Shown here in pieces: positions 9,511 to 20,243 of a stretch of 64,000 bases of DNA. A program made the position numbers and the translations under genes. The notes below the pieces were generated by a model. The model ran no database searches. It had not been told where the DNA came from and was given only the letters and a program-made list of their open reading frames with translations. Each line of letters starts with the position of its first letter. Position 1 is the first letter of the stretch. Source of the DNA: Galbitalea soli. Lineage in GTDB: Bacteria > Actinomycetota > Actinomycetes > Actinomycetales > Microbacteriaceae. The stretch covers positions 1 through 64,000 of the forward strand of contig NZ_JAAGWZ010000003.1 of the NCBI RefSeq assembly GCF_010686725.1, in the 5' to 3' direction.

Positions 9511-10149
9511 TCAGCTCGCGTTGATGAGCGGGGTGAGGCCGACGGCCGCGTCGCGCGCGCTGGGCAGCCCGGCGACCGCGAGCCAGTTGCCGATCATCCG
9601 GTACCCGCCCTGGGTCAGGACGGACTCCGGGTGGAACTGCACGCCGAAGATGGGCAGCGAGACGTGGCGCACTCCCATGATGACGCCGCCCGCGGTGCGC
9701 GAGGTGACGACGAGGTCGTCGGGCACGGTCGAGTCGACTACGGCGAGCGAGTGATAGCGGGTCGCGAGAAACGGCTGCGGAACCCCGTCGTAGAAGTCGC
9801 TGTCGTCGTGCGTGATGAGCGAGGTCTTGCCGTGCATGAGCTCCTCGGCGTGAGTGACGGTGGCACCCATGGCCTCGGCAATGGCCTGATGCCCGAGGCA
9901 GACCCCGAAGGTGGGCTGACCCGAGTCGAGCACCGCCTTCACGATCGGAATGGACACGCCCGCGTCGGCCGGCGTGCCGGGGCCGGGCGAGAGAAGCACG
10001 GCGTCGTACTCGGCGATGCGATCGGCCGCCTCGGCGGGAGCGAAGTCGTCGTTGCGCACGACGGTCGTGGTCGCGCCGAGCTGCAACAGGTATCCATTGA
10101 GGGTGTAGACGAAGCTGTCGTAGTTGTCGACAACGAGTACGTGGGTCAC
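9511..10149 (-). CDS. trpG: Glutamine amidotransferase subunit of anthranilate / aminodeoxychorismate synthase
   Basis: 212 residues, class I glutamine amidotransferase. The nucleophile motif GVCLGHQAIAEA and the FHPES histidine-glutamate motif are present, as is the PGPGTP oxyanion strand. It supplies ammonia from glutamine to TrpE or PabB to make anthranilate or aminodeoxychorismate. The sequence cannot distinguish TrpG from PabA, because a single dual-use subunit is common in actinobacteria and no partner gene is adjacent. It converges on pknB across a 69-bp gap containing short imperfect repeats of CTGACCG-TCCGCTC. Confidence 0.9.
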   Translation of the reverse strand: MTHVLVVDNYDSFVYTLNGYLLQLGATTTVVRNDDFAPAEAADRIAEYDAVLLSPGPGTPADAGVSIPIVKAVLDSGQPTFGVCLGHQAIAEAMGATVTHAEELMHGKTSLITHDDSDFYDGVPQPFLATRYHSLAVVDSTVPDDLVVTSRTAGGVIMGVRHVSLPIFGVQFHPESVLTQGGYRMIGNWLAVAGLPSARDAAVGLTPLINAS

Positions 10150-10159
10150 TTCTTCACCG

Positions 10160-10291
10160 TCACATCGGGGCTGGGCGTCGGGGCCGGCGTTCGCGGCCGG
10201 GCTTGTGGTGCCGCGCGAGCACCAGCATGAGTACCCAGAATACGCAGACGGTGACGATGACGGCGACTCGGGGCGCCCGCACCCACCTCAT
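10160..10291 (-). CDS. Possible 43-residue single-span membrane protein
   Basis: From ATG at 10291 the frame encodes MRWVRAPRVAVIVTVCVFWV followed by LMLVLARHHKPGRERRPRRP and APM, stop at 10160-10162. It has one hydrophobic helix (about 9-26) flanked by Arg-rich ends, a reasonable topology for a small inner-membrane protein. It sits immediately upstream of trpG on the same strand and divergent from crgA. No strong Shine-Dalgarno is visible and an Arg/Pro-rich alternative frame crosses the same DNA, so this is tentative. Confidence 0.4.
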   Translation of the reverse strand: MRWVRAPRVAVIVTVCVFWVLMLVLARHHKPGRERRPRRPAPM

Positions 10292-10382
10292 CGTGGCGGT
10301 CGCCCGTGGTGCTCGAGCATGAATCTGCGCGGATGCGCGGGCCCAGCGATCGGGCTCTGGCCGTCTCGGAGGGTCGACAGGC

Positions 10383-10388
10383 TACAAT
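10383..10388 (+). promoter_or_regulatory. -10 element TACAAT giving a predicted leaderless crgA mRNA
   Basis: TACAAT ends six bases before the crgA ATG, so transcription should begin at or beside the A of the start codon. No good -35 is visible. Confidence 0.55.
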
Positions 10389-10394
10389 TTCGGC

Positions 10395-10637
10395 ATGGCT
10401 CGTACAACCAACACCAAGCCCGCCCGCAGCGTCGAGGCGCGGAGCGGTGAGCAGGCACCCAATCCGGTGTGGTTCAAGCCGGTCATGTTCGGGTTCATGC
10501 TCATCGGTCTGATCTGGATCATCGTCTTCTACGTGAGCGGTAGCTCCGCGCCGATTCCGAGCCTCGGCACCTGGAACATCCTCGTCGGTTTCGGCATCAT
10601 GTTCGTCGGCTTCCTCATGACGACGCGCTGGCGCTAG
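10395..10637 (+). CDS. crgA: Cell division protein CrgA
   Basis: 80 residues: a polar N terminus, a transmembrane helix (about 28-47), a short loop with SAPIPSLGTWN and a second helix (about 58-75) ending TTRWR. Length, two-helix topology and position next to the pknB/trpG cluster match CrgA, an actinobacterial divisome protein that interacts with FtsZ, FtsQ, FtsI and PBPs. No ribosome-binding site precedes the ATG; the upstream -10 suggests leaderless translation. Confidence 0.93.
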   Translation: MARTTNTKPARSVEARSGEQAPNPVWFKPVMFGFMLIGLIWIIVFYVSGSSAPIPSLGTWNILVGFGIMFVGFLMTTRWR

Positions 10638-10702
10638 CCGTCCCGCGCCTGTCGCCCGCCCTCGACACTCACGCCTTCGCGCCTGCCGCGCTCCCACCGG
10701 AT

Positions 10703-10787
10703 CCCTGCATTCGCAGGGCCTGTCGACCCCCGATCGGGGGAACTACACGCGTGTAATTATCCCCACTGTGGAGACGCCTGTGGATAA
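10703..10787. promoter_or_regulatory. Cluster of palindromes and two DnaA-box-like sites between convergent genes
   Basis: Between crgA and the rhomboid gene lie hairpin CCCTGC-ATTC-GCAGGG (703-718), palindrome CCCCCGATCGGGGG (727-740), palindrome TACACGCGTGTA (10744-10755), TTATCCCCA (10757-10765, one base off the DnaA box) and TGTGGATAA (10779-10787, a perfect box on the other strand). The first two could act as bidirectional terminators; the rest are unexplained in a 3'-3' spacer. Confidence 0.5.
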
Positions 10788-10808
10788 CTCTGGCGACGGG
10801 AGAACGGT

Positions 10809-11651
10809 TCAGGCGTAGACGTGCGCGTACAGCGCGACGATCATCCCGATGGCGACGACGGCGATCGCGGCCACCTCGAGCGGGCGGCGTCGGCGCGCGC
10901 GCAGTTCGAGCATGACGAACGCGACGAGACCGCCCGTGAGGAGTCCGCCCACGTGGGCCTGCCAGGCGATGCCGGGGATGACGAATCCAATCACGAGGTT
11001 GATCACGATCACCGAGATCAACGACCCGCTGCCGAGCCCGCGTCGACGCTGGATCACGAAGAGCGCACCCAGGAGTCCGAAGATCGCACCGGACGCCCCG
11101 AGCGCGGCGTTCTGCGAGAAGAAGTCGACGGCCACCCACCCGCCGGCCCCGCTCAGGAGAAAGAGAACAAGAAAGCGGCTGCGGCCGAGGAGGGTTTCGA
11201 CGATCGGCCCGAGAACGAACAGCGAGTACATGTTGAGGGCGATGTGCAGAATGCTGCCGTGACCGAAGTCGGCGGTGAGCAGAGTCCACGGCCGGGCGAC
11301 GATGTCTCCGGCGACGTAGGTCACCTGGTTGCTGACGACCGCGCCGAACACGAACTGCAGCACGTAGGTGACGATGGCCGTGGCCATCAGCACGAAGGTG
11401 ACCACGGGCAGCCCGCTGCGACGGAACAGCGCGCGGGGCGCGGTCACGAGTGGCGTGCGAGTCCGGGGGCCGCCGAGTCGGGCCTCGCGCACGCACTCGG
11501 GGCAGTGCACGCCGACCGCCGCGAGCGTCTGGCACTGCGGGCAGATCGTGCGGCCGCAGCGCTGGCATCGCACGAAGCTCTCCCGGTCGGGATGCCGGTA
11601 GCAGCGGTTGAGCTGGTCGGTGGGCTGCGCCACACCCGTCTCATCACTCAC
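10809..11651 (-). CDS. Rhomboid-family intramembrane serine protease with N-terminal zinc ribbon
   Basis: 280 residues from GTG 11651, which overlaps the stop of the upstream rhomboid gene. The N terminus is a zinc-ribbon-like module (RCQRCGRTICPQC, then HCPEC). The membrane domain keeps all rhomboid catalytic features: HIALNMY in the second helix, GASG with the serine nucleophile, and AHVGG with the catalytic histidine. It should cleave single-span membrane substrates; none is known for this group. An in-frame Arg-rich extension to 11807 overlaps the neighbour and is not used. Confidence 0.9.
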   Translation of the reverse strand: MSDETGVAQPTDQLNRCYRHPDRESFVRCQRCGRTICPQCQTLAAVGVHCPECVREARLGGPRTRTPLVTAPRALFRRSGLPVVTFVLMATAIVTYVLQFVFGAVVSNQVTYVAGDIVARPWTLLTADFGHGSILHIALNMYSLFVLGPIVETLLGRSRFLVLFLLSGAGGWVAVDFFSQNAALGASGAIFGLLGALFVIQRRRGLGSGSLISVIVINLVIGFVIPGIAWQAHVGGLLTGGLVAFVMLELRARRRRPLEVAAIAVVAIGMIVALYAHVYA

Positions 11652-12487
11652 GCGACGAGCGCCTTGACGAGGGCGAGCACGACCAGCACCGCCGAGATCC
11701 CCGTGAGCATCAGTCGACGCTGTCGGGCCTTCGCCGCCGATCCCTCGAAGTAGTAGGTGAGCGCCGTCACGGCGCCGACGACCAGTCCGCCGAGCGCGCC
11801 CTGCCATGACACGGCTCCCGGCAGGAGGATGACGAGCACCAGGTTGATGCCGATGATCGCGTAGATGAAGATCATGTTGCCGCCCAGGCGCCGCGCGAAC
11901 ACGACGAACGCACCCATCAACCCGAAGATCGCCCCCGAGGCACTCGCGACGATTCCGCCGAAGAGCGCGACGAACACGGTCGCCCCCAATCCGCCCAGCA
12001 CGTACAGCAGCAGGTAGCGAGAGCGGCCGAACTGCTGCTCCAGCTGCCGACCGAAGACCCAGACCGAGAATCCGTTGAACAGCAGTGAGAGGATGCCCGG
12101 GCTCAACAGCATCGCGGTCAGAAAGGCCCAGGGCCGCACAAGCGTCGAGCCCGAGGTGAAAGCGAACGCGTTCAGGATCGCCCCGCCCGCGAACAGGTCC
12201 GCGAAGAACACCACGACGAGCACGGCCATGATCGCGTAGCTCGCGATCGGGGATCCCTCGGGGAGGTTCAGCGCGGGGCGTCGGATCCGCCGGCGCTGCT
12301 TCGAACGGATCGGCGTGACGGGCGCCATTCGCACCTGGTGCGCGTCATCCGGGCACAGCACCTTCCCGTCGACGTGGGTCTGGCACTCGAGGCAGATGGT
12401 GCGGGCACAGCGATCGCAGAGCACGAAGCTCGGTCGATCGGGATGCCGGTAGCAGTAGTCGTCCGCCCGGAGTGCCGAGTCGCCCAC
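11648..12487 (-). CDS. Rhomboid-fold membrane protein lacking the catalytic histidine
   Basis: 279 residues, GTG start directly abutting the ppiA stop codon. The N-terminal zinc ribbon (LCDRCARTICLEC) and rhomboid topology match the neighbour at 10809-11651. The serine motif survives as SASG-AIFG, but the sixth-helix AHVGG is replaced by GALGG and the second-helix His of HIALN is replaced (LSLLFN). On sequence, the Ser-His dyad cannot form, so it resembles an inactive pseudoprotease. It may serve as partner or substrate adaptor of the intact rhomboid translated from the same transcript. Alignment is by eye. Confidence 0.88.
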   Translation of the reverse strand: MGDSALRADDYCYRHPDRPSFVLCDRCARTICLECQTHVDGKVLCPDDAHQVRMAPVTPIRSKQRRRIRRPALNLPEGSPIASYAIMAVLVVVFFADLFAGGAILNAFAFTSGSTLVRPWAFLTAMLLSPGILSLLFNGFSVWVFGRQLEQQFGRSRYLLLYVLGGLGATVFVALFGGIVASASGAIFGLMGAFVVFARRLGGNMIFIYAIIGINLVLVILLPGAVSWQGALGGLVVGAVTALTYYFEGSAAKARQRRLMLTGISAVLVVLALVKALVA

Positions 12488-13027
12488 CTAGACCTCGACG
12501 ACGCTGATGCTCTCGATCACGACCGGCGTGAGGGGCTTGTCGCGCGAATCGGTGTCGACGGCCTCGATGGCGTCGACGACTTTCTTCGACGCCTCGTCCG
12601 CGACGAGGCCGAAGATGGTGTGCTTGCCCTGCAGCCAGGGCGTCGCGACGGTGGTGATGAAGAACTGGGAGCCGTTGGTTCCCTTGCCGCCGCGCGTTCC
12701 CGCGTTGGCCATGGCGAGCACATAGGGCTCGTTAAAGGTGAGCTCGGGGTGGATCTCGTCGTCGAACTGGTATCCCGGGCCGCCGAAACCCTCGCCCAGC
12801 GGGTCGCCGCCCTGCAGCATGAACTGCTTGATGATGCGGTGGAAGATCACGCCGTCGTACAGCGGCTTCGTCGAGACCTCGTTGGTCGCCGGGTGCGTCC
12901 ACTCGATCTCGCCCTTGGCGAGTCCGACGAAGTTCTTGACCGTCTTGGGGGCGTGGTTGCCGAGCAGGTTGACGACGATGTCGCCCAGGTTCGTGTGGAT
13001 GGTTGCAACAGCGGTGTGAGCAGACAT
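12488..13027 (-). CDS. ppiA: Cyclophilin-type peptidyl-prolyl cis-trans isomerase
   Basis: 179 residues from ATG 13027 (MSAHTAVATIHTNLGDI). Cyclophilin signatures are present: FHRIIKQFMLQGGDP (catalytic Arg and Gln), MANAGTRGGKGTNGSQFFIT and WLQGKHTIFG. There is no signal peptide, so it should act in the cytoplasm on proline peptide bonds. A longer frame to 13108 has a low-complexity start without family support. It is followed without gap by the tandem rhomboid genes, a neighbourhood typical of actinobacterial chromosomes near gyrA. Confidence 0.94.
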   Translation of the reverse strand: MSAHTAVATIHTNLGDIVVNLLGNHAPKTVKNFVGLAKGEIEWTHPATNEVSTKPLYDGVIFHRIIKQFMLQGGDPLGEGFGGPGYQFDDEIHPELTFNEPYVLAMANAGTRGGKGTNGSQFFITTVATPWLQGKHTIFGLVADEASKKVVDAIEAVDTDSRDKPLTPVVIESISVVEV

Positions 13028-13162
13028 GACGACAATTCTTGCATAGCGTGCCCACCCGAACCCGAGTGTGTGCCCAGCAGGTGCACAGGTCAACCGGTTT
13101 GCCCACAAAGTAATGAGTGGGAGGATGGAGGCGATCGCTCGACCAAGCTATGGAGGGTTTCG

Positions 13163-13729
13163 ATGGGACTGACACGAAAGCGCCGCAAGGAGCTGGGCAA
13201 GCTCAAGGGGCAGGCGGGAGATCTCTGGGATGACCAGAAAGAGGTTCTCGACCAGGCCAGCCGCATTCTGCGCGAGGCCAGCCGCCAGGCGTCCAACTAC
13301 ACGAGAGAAGAAGTGGCACCCCGCGTGCGCGAGGCCTACGAGCACCAGGTCCGCCCCGTCGTCGCCACCGGCGTGAACGCAGCCCACCACGTCGCCGGCG
13401 CCGCCCGGGAGAAGTTCTCGGAGGATGTGCTCCCCGCCGTCTCCTCCGCCGTCGGCTCGGCGCTCGCCATGATCGACGTCGCGAAGGACCCGAATGTGCG
13501 CGCGGCGCTCAAGCGCGTCTCGGCCGTCGGCAGCGGTGCCGCGAGCAAGGCGGGTCTCGTGAAGGCCAAGCCGACCCCCGGGCCCGGTCGCTACATCCTC
13601 ATCGGAATCGGCATCGTCGCCGTCGTGGGCGTCGCCTACGCCGCGTGGCAGACGCTTCGCGCCGACGACGACCTGTGGATCGACGATGACGACATCTCCG
13701 AGGCGGGAACGGCGTCGCAGCCCTCCTGA
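13163..13729 (+). CDS. Conserved hypothetical helical protein with C-terminal membrane anchor
   Basis: 188 residues, ATG preceded by GGAGGG at 13152-13157. A very basic N terminus (MGLTRKRRKELGKLKGQ) runs into long amphipathic helices with regular Ala/Glu/Arg spacing (about 10-135). A transmembrane helix (about 141-163, YILIGIGIVAVVGVAYAAW) and an acidic tail (DDDLWIDDDD) follow. It recalls YtxH-like stress or envelope proteins but no family is firmly recognised. It is divergent from ppiA across a 135-bp spacer and lies upstream of the septum-formation lipoprotein. Confidence 0.85.
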   Translation: MGLTRKRRKELGKLKGQAGDLWDDQKEVLDQASRILREASRQASNYTREEVAPRVREAYEHQVRPVVATGVNAAHHVAGAAREKFSEDVLPAVSSAVGSALAMIDVAKDPNVRAALKRVSAVGSGAASKAGLVKAKPTPGPGRYILIGIGIVAVVGVAYAAWQTLRADDDLWIDDDDISEAGTASQPS

Positions 13730-13886
13730 CCTCACCCGCGGGAGCGACCCGCGACGCTGTGCCCCGATGGCGCCCACCACACGGTGGGCGCCATCGGCGT
13801 CTTCGGGCGCCGCGGGCCGGTCATCCACCGCAGCGCGTCGTGCCAGCTATAGGCTGCCCTCACACCCGGCCACGGAAAGGGATGCG

Positions 13887-14726
13887 ATGCGAGCGAGCCG
13901 ACGCGGCGCGGCGACGGTTCTGGCCGCGACACTCGTGGCGGTCATCCTGAGTGGCTGTACGGTCGCCGACGTGTTCCGCCCCAACGACCCCGGCGCCGAC
14001 GCCTTCATCGGCCAGTGCTGGTTCGGTCCGCCCGACGAGATCACCCAGTGGGGCACCTGGACGGGCGACACCGCCATCGGTTGCGGCGAGAGCCACAACC
14101 TCTACACCTTCGCGGTGGATGACCTGCCGAAAGGCATCGCGAAAGACTGGCGCCGCGCGGGCAGCAGCTCGACGCCCAGCGACGTCGTCTCGACCGCCGC
14201 TCAGAAGCTGTGCGCGGCCAGCTTCGACCGCCTCCTCCCGACGCACTCGTGGAAGCAGGAGCTCCTCACCTGGTACTTCTTCCTGCCCTCCGCGAGCGCG
14301 TGGGAGCAGGGCAAACGGTGGGTGCGCTGCGATCTCGGCGTCTATCGCCTGGGCACGACGCTGTCGACGCGCACGCTCCGGGCGTTGCCCGATCCCATCA
14401 GGCCGATGCTCGACTCGGTGAAGACCCATCCGAAGGCGTTCGAGCTGTGCCTGTCGGGCGCGCGGAATCCGAGCCCGCTTCTCGATACGAGCGCCACGCT
14501 GGCCGACTGCCGGCGTTCGCCGCAGTGGGTCCTCGCCGCGCGCGGCGCGCTGCGCGCGTCCGCCACCGACCCGTACCCCGGAGACGCGACGGTCGCTCGG
14601 GAGGTGGCGGCGCTGTGTCGGGCCGCGACGCCCGGCGTCGGCCTGGAACGCGCCGGTTATGGACCGACGGAGATGACCTGGCCCCTGGGTCGTCGTGAGG
14701 TTCAGTGCTGGGTGTCGCAGCCGTAG
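13887..14726 (+). CDS. Septum-formation-family lipoprotein
   Basis: 279 residues. The N terminus is a lipoprotein signal with lipobox LSGC (MRASRRGAATVLAATLVAVI then LSGC), so the mature protein should be lipid-anchored outside the membrane. The body has GQCWFGPP, GCGESHNLYTF, CAASF, WVRCDLG, LCLSGA and QCWVSQP, with several conserved cysteines likely forming disulphides, as in the actinobacterial Septum_form family. ATG 13887 follows GAAAGG at 13875-13880. TATAGGCT near 13849 may be its -10. Exact role unknown. Confidence 0.85.
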   Translation: MRASRRGAATVLAATLVAVILSGCTVADVFRPNDPGADAFIGQCWFGPPDEITQWGTWTGDTAIGCGESHNLYTFAVDDLPKGIAKDWRRAGSSSTPSDVVSTAAQKLCAASFDRLLPTHSWKQELLTWYFFLPSASAWEQGKRWVRCDLGVYRLGTTLSTRTLRALPDPIRPMLDSVKTHPKAFELCLSGARNPSPLLDTSATLADCRRSPQWVLAARGALRASATDPYPGDATVAREVAALCRAATPGVGLERAGYGPTEMTWPLGRREVQCWVSQP

Positions 14727-14772
14727 GGCTCAACCGAGTTGTCACTCACCGAACGTCCGATACATCTGCCGG

Positions 14773-14845
14773 TGGAGCCTAGGGGAATCGAACCCCTGAC
14801 CTCCTGCTTGCAAAGCAGGCGCTCTACCAATTGAGCTAAGGCCCC
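14773..14845 (-). tRNA. tRNA-Ala (anticodon TGC)
   Basis: The complementary strand gives a 73-nt cloverleaf starting GGGGCCTTAGCTCAATTGGT. The anticodon arm is CCTGC-TTTGCAA-GCAGG, the T arm GGGG-TTCGATT-CCCC and the discriminator A. CCA is not encoded. It is paired with tRNA-Ile 36 bases away, in the order often seen near gyrA in actinobacteria. Confidence 0.96.
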
Positions 14846-14881
14846 GCACCTCGGAATCGAACGTGTCACCGTTCCAATGCG

Positions 14882-14955
14882 TGGGGGTACGTGGACTTGA
14901 ACCACGGACCTCTTCGTTATCAGCGAAGCGCTCTAACCGCCTGAGCTATACCCCC
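14882..14955 (-). tRNA. tRNA-Ile (anticodon GAT)
   Basis: The complementary strand gives a 74-nt cloverleaf starting GGGGGTATAGCTCAGGCGGT. The anticodon arm is TTCG-CTGATAA-CGAA, the T arm GTGG-TTCAAGT-CCAC and the discriminator A. CCA is not encoded. Confidence 0.96.
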
Positions 14956-15040
14956 GTGAGGCAGATACGAGAGTATCGCACCCGCCCGATTTTCCGTAAT
15001 CGCGCCGATCCGGCCGACGCGCGTCAACGGAACGGTGCGA

Positions 15041-15448
15041 TCACTGGTTGGTGAAGCCCACCAGGAGTCCGCCCGTCAGCTTCACGCTGAAGTTGTACAG
15101 AAGGCTCGCAATGGCCCCGAGAGCGGTGCCGATCACCGTGTTGAGCAGGGCGACCACGATCGCGAACAGGGCGACCTGCGGCAGGGAGACCGACTGCGAT
15201 ACCGAGTAGGTGTTGTCGGAGAGGATCTGCTGCATGATGCTGTCGATCGACGAGAACACGCTGGTCGAGGCGAGCACGACCCAGATGAAGATGGTCGCCA
15301 CCACGAGGATGATCCCCAGCGAGATCGACACCAGGAAGCTGAACTTCAGGGCCGACCAGAAGTCCACATAGACCAGCTTGAGGCGAACCTGCTTCGTGGC
15401 AGCGGGCTTCTGGGATTTGCGCTGGAGCTTCTCCGCAACGCTACTCAT
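15041..15448 (-). CDS. DUF3566 transmembrane protein
   Basis: 135 residues. A basic N terminus ([19 protein letters not shown]) precedes one long hydrophobic segment (about 34-60), a polar region ([14 protein letters not shown]) and a second hydrophobic segment (about 88-115). This is the DUF3566 family found immediately after gyrA in most actinobacteria. Its ATG overlaps the gyrA stop by eight bases, so it is cotranscribed and translationally coupled. A role in cell division or wall growth has been suggested for the family, but nothing in this sequence shows it. Confidence 0.92.
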   Translation of the reverse strand: MSSVAEKLQRKSQKPAATKQVRLKLVYVDFWSALKFSFLVSISLGIILVVATIFIWVVLASTSVFSSIDSIMQQILSDNTYSVSQSVSLPQVALFAIVVALLNTVIGTALGAIASLLYNFSVKLTGGLLVGFTNQ

Positions 15449-18029
15449 CTACCGACTCGTCCTTTCCAGGTTCTGCCTCGGTGTTCGCGGATTCGGCCGC
15501 GTCGAGGTCCTGACTTTCTAGATTACGTTCCGTGTTCCTGGCGACCGCGATGATTCTGTCGTCTTCAGCGAACCGGGCGAATACCACGCCCATGGTGTCA
15601 CGACCCTTGGCCGGCACCTCGGCCACGGAGGAGCGTACCACCTTGCCGCTGGCAAGAACCACGAGCACCTCATCCTCCTCGCCGACGATGAGAGCGCCCG
15701 CAAGATCTCCGCGCGCTTCCTGAAGCTTTGCCACCTTGATTCCCAGCCCGCCCCGGTTCTGCACGCGGTACTGGTCGGCAGAGGTGCGTTTTGCGTACCC
15801 GCCCTCGGTGACCACGAAGACGAATCCGCTGTCTGACACTACGCTCGCGTCGAGCAGGCTGTCGTCATCCCTGAAGTGCATTCCGATCACTCCAGAGGTT
15901 GACCGTCCCATCGGACGCAGGGCCGCGTCGGACGCGGTGAAGCGGATCGACATGCCCTTGCGTGAGACCAGGAGGACGTCGTCCTCCTCCTCGACAAGCA
16001 TGGCCGAGACGAGCTCATCACCCTCGCGCAGGTTGATGGCGATGATGCCGCCGCTGCGGTTGGTGTCGTAGTCGGTGAGCGCCGTCTTCTTGATCAGACC
16101 GTCGCGAGTGGCGAGCACGAGGTATTTCGCCGCGGCGTAGTCGCGGATATCGAGAACCTGCGCGACCTCTTCACCCGGCTGGAGCGCGAGCAGGTTGGCG
16201 AGGTGCTGGCCCTTGGCGTCGCGCCCGGCCTCCTGGATCTCGTAGGTCTTGGCGCGCAGAACGCGACCGGTGTTGGTGAAGAACAGCAGCCAGTGGTGGG
16301 TGGTGGTGACGAAGAAGTGCTCCACCACGTCATCCGCCCGCAACTGCGCACCCTTCACGCCCTTGCCGCCGCGGTGCTGGCTGCGGTAGTTGTCGCTTCG
16401 CGTGCGCTTCACGTATCCGCCGCGGGTGATGGTGACGACCATCTCCTCCTCGGGAATCAGGTCTTCGACACTCATGTCGCCGTCGAAGCCGAACATGATC
16501 TCGGTGCGCCGGTCGTCGCCGAAGCGGTCCACGATCTCGGTGAGCTCGCTCTTCACGATGGCCCGCTGCTCGGCCGGGGTGACGAGAATGCGCTGGTATT
16601 CGGCGATCAGGCGCTCGAGTTCGTCGTGCTCGTCGATGATGCGCTGGCGCTCAAGGGCGGCGAGGCGACGAAGCTGGAGTTCGAGGATGGCCCGCGCCTG
16701 CAGCTCGTCGACGCTCAGCAACTCCATCAGCCCGTCGCGTGCATCCTCGACGGTGGGCGAACGGCGAATGAGCGCGATGACCTCGTCGAGCGCATCAAGC
16801 GCCTTGAGGTAGCCGCGGAGGATGTGGGCGCGCTCCTCCGCCTTGCGCAGACGGAAGCGGGTGCGTCGCACGATGACATCGACCTGGTGATCGATCCATG
16901 CCGTGATGAAACCATCGAGCGGGAGGGTCCGCGGTACGCCGTCGACGATCGCGAGCATGTTCGCGCCGAAGTTGTCCTGCAGTGGGGTGTGCTTGTAGAG
17001 GTTGTTGAGCACGACCTTCGCGACCGCGTCGCGCTTGAGCACGATCACGAGGCGCTGACCCGTGCGACCCGAGGTCTCGTCGCGGATGTCGGCGATACCG
17101 CCGATCTTGCCTTCCTTCACGAGGTCGGCGATCTTGAGCGCCAGGTTGTCGGGGTTGACCTGGTACGGCAGCTGGGTGACGACGAGGCAGGTGCGACCCT
17201 GCAGTTCTTCGACATTGATGACCGCGCGCATCGTGATCGACCCGCGACCCGTGCGGTAGGCGTCTTGAATGCCCTTGACCCCGAGGATCTGCGCACCGGT
17301 GGGGAAGTCCGGCCCCTTGATGCGCTGCAGGAGGGCCGCGAGAAGTTCGTCCCGCGTCGCGTCCGGGTTGTCGAGGGCCCAGAGGGCGCCGTCCGCGACC
17401 TCGCGCAGGTTGTGCGGCGGAATGTTCGTGGCCATCCCGACTGCGATTCCCACCGAGCCGTTGACGAGCAGGTTGGGGAACCGGGCCGGCAGCACGGTCG
17501 GCTCCTGAGTCTTGCCGTCGTAGTTGTCCTGGAAGTCGACGGTCTCCTCGTCGATGTCGCGCACCATCTCCATGGCGAGCGGCGACATCTTGGTCTCGGT
17601 ATACCGCATGGCGGCGGCGCCGTCATTACCGGCCGAACCGAAGTTGCCCTGACCGAGGGCGAGGGGGTACCGCAGACTCCACGGCTGCACGAGACGCACG
17701 AGCGCGTCGTAGATAGAGGAGTCGCCGTGCGGATGGAACTGCCCCATCACGTCGCCGACGATGCGCGTGCACTTGTTGAAGCCCTTGTCGGGGCGGTAGC
17801 CGCCGTCGTACATGCCGTAGATGACGCGGCGGTGCACGGGCTTGAGGCCATCGCGCACCTCGGGCAGGGCGCGCCCGACGATGACGCTCATCGCGTAGTC
17901 GAGGTACGAGCGCTGCATCTCGAGCTGCAGGTCGACCTGCTCGATCTTGTCGTGCCGGTCGTCGATCACCGCCTTCTCGAAGGTGGGTTCCGGTGTCGCG
18001 CCCTCATCGGGGGTGGTGGTGTCAGCCAT
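15441..18029 (-). CDS. gyrA: DNA gyrase subunit A
   Basis: 862 residues. The N-terminal breakage-reunion domain carries the catalytic tyrosine in AMRYTETKM (Tyr143). The quinolone-resistance region reads [14 protein letters not shown], with Ser104 and Asp108 at the positions of E. coli Ser83 and Asp87, so no obvious resistance substitution. The GyrA box QHRGGKG, needed to wrap DNA, starts the C-terminal beta-pinwheel. The tail is acidic and Glu-rich. It forms A2B2 gyrase with GyrB, encoded 17 bp upstream, and introduces negative supercoils. Confidence 0.98.
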   Translation of the reverse strand: MADTTTPDEGATPEPTFEKAVIDDRHDKIEQVDLQLEMQRSYLDYAMSVIVGRALPEVRDGLKPVHRRVIYGMYDGGYRPDKGFNKCTRIVGDVMGQFHPHGDSSIYDALVRLVQPWSLRYPLALGQGNFGSAGNDGAAAMRYTETKMSPLAMEMVRDIDEETVDFQDNYDGKTQEPTVLPARFPNLLVNGSVGIAVGMATNIPPHNLREVADGALWALDNPDATRDELLAALLQRIKGPDFPTGAQILGVKGIQDAYRTGRGSITMRAVINVEELQGRTCLVVTQLPYQVNPDNLALKIADLVKEGKIGGIADIRDETSGRTGQRLVIVLKRDAVAKVVLNNLYKHTPLQDNFGANMLAIVDGVPRTLPLDGFITAWIDHQVDVIVRRTRFRLRKAEERAHILRGYLKALDALDEVIALIRRSPTVEDARDGLMELLSVDELQARAILELQLRRLAALERQRIIDEHDELERLIAEYQRILVTPAEQRAIVKSELTEIVDRFGDDRRTEIMFGFDGDMSVEDLIPEEEMVVTITRGGYVKRTRSDNYRSQHRGGKGVKGAQLRADDVVEHFFVTTTHHWLLFFTNTGRVLRAKTYEIQEAGRDAKGQHLANLLALQPGEEVAQVLDIRDYAAAKYLVLATRDGLIKKTALTDYDTNRSGGIIAINLREGDELVSAMLVEEEDDVLLVSRKGMSIRFTASDAALRPMGRSTSGVIGMHFRDDDSLLDASVVSDSGFVFVVTEGGYAKRTSADQYRVQNRGGLGIKVAKLQEARGDLAGALIVGEEDEVLVVLASGKVVRSSVAEVPAKGRDTMGVVFARFAEDDRIIAVARNTERNLESQDLDAAESANTEAEPGKDESVDE

Positions 18030-18046
18030 GTGTGCGTCTTTCGGAA

Positions 18047-20158
<2,112 letters not shown>

Positions 20159-20243
20159 TTAATTCTACCAAATCGGATGCCCGCCCGCGGCCATAGACGC
20201 CATTCTGCGGACTTTTCCTAGCCGGTTGGACTGTTTTGCATTC

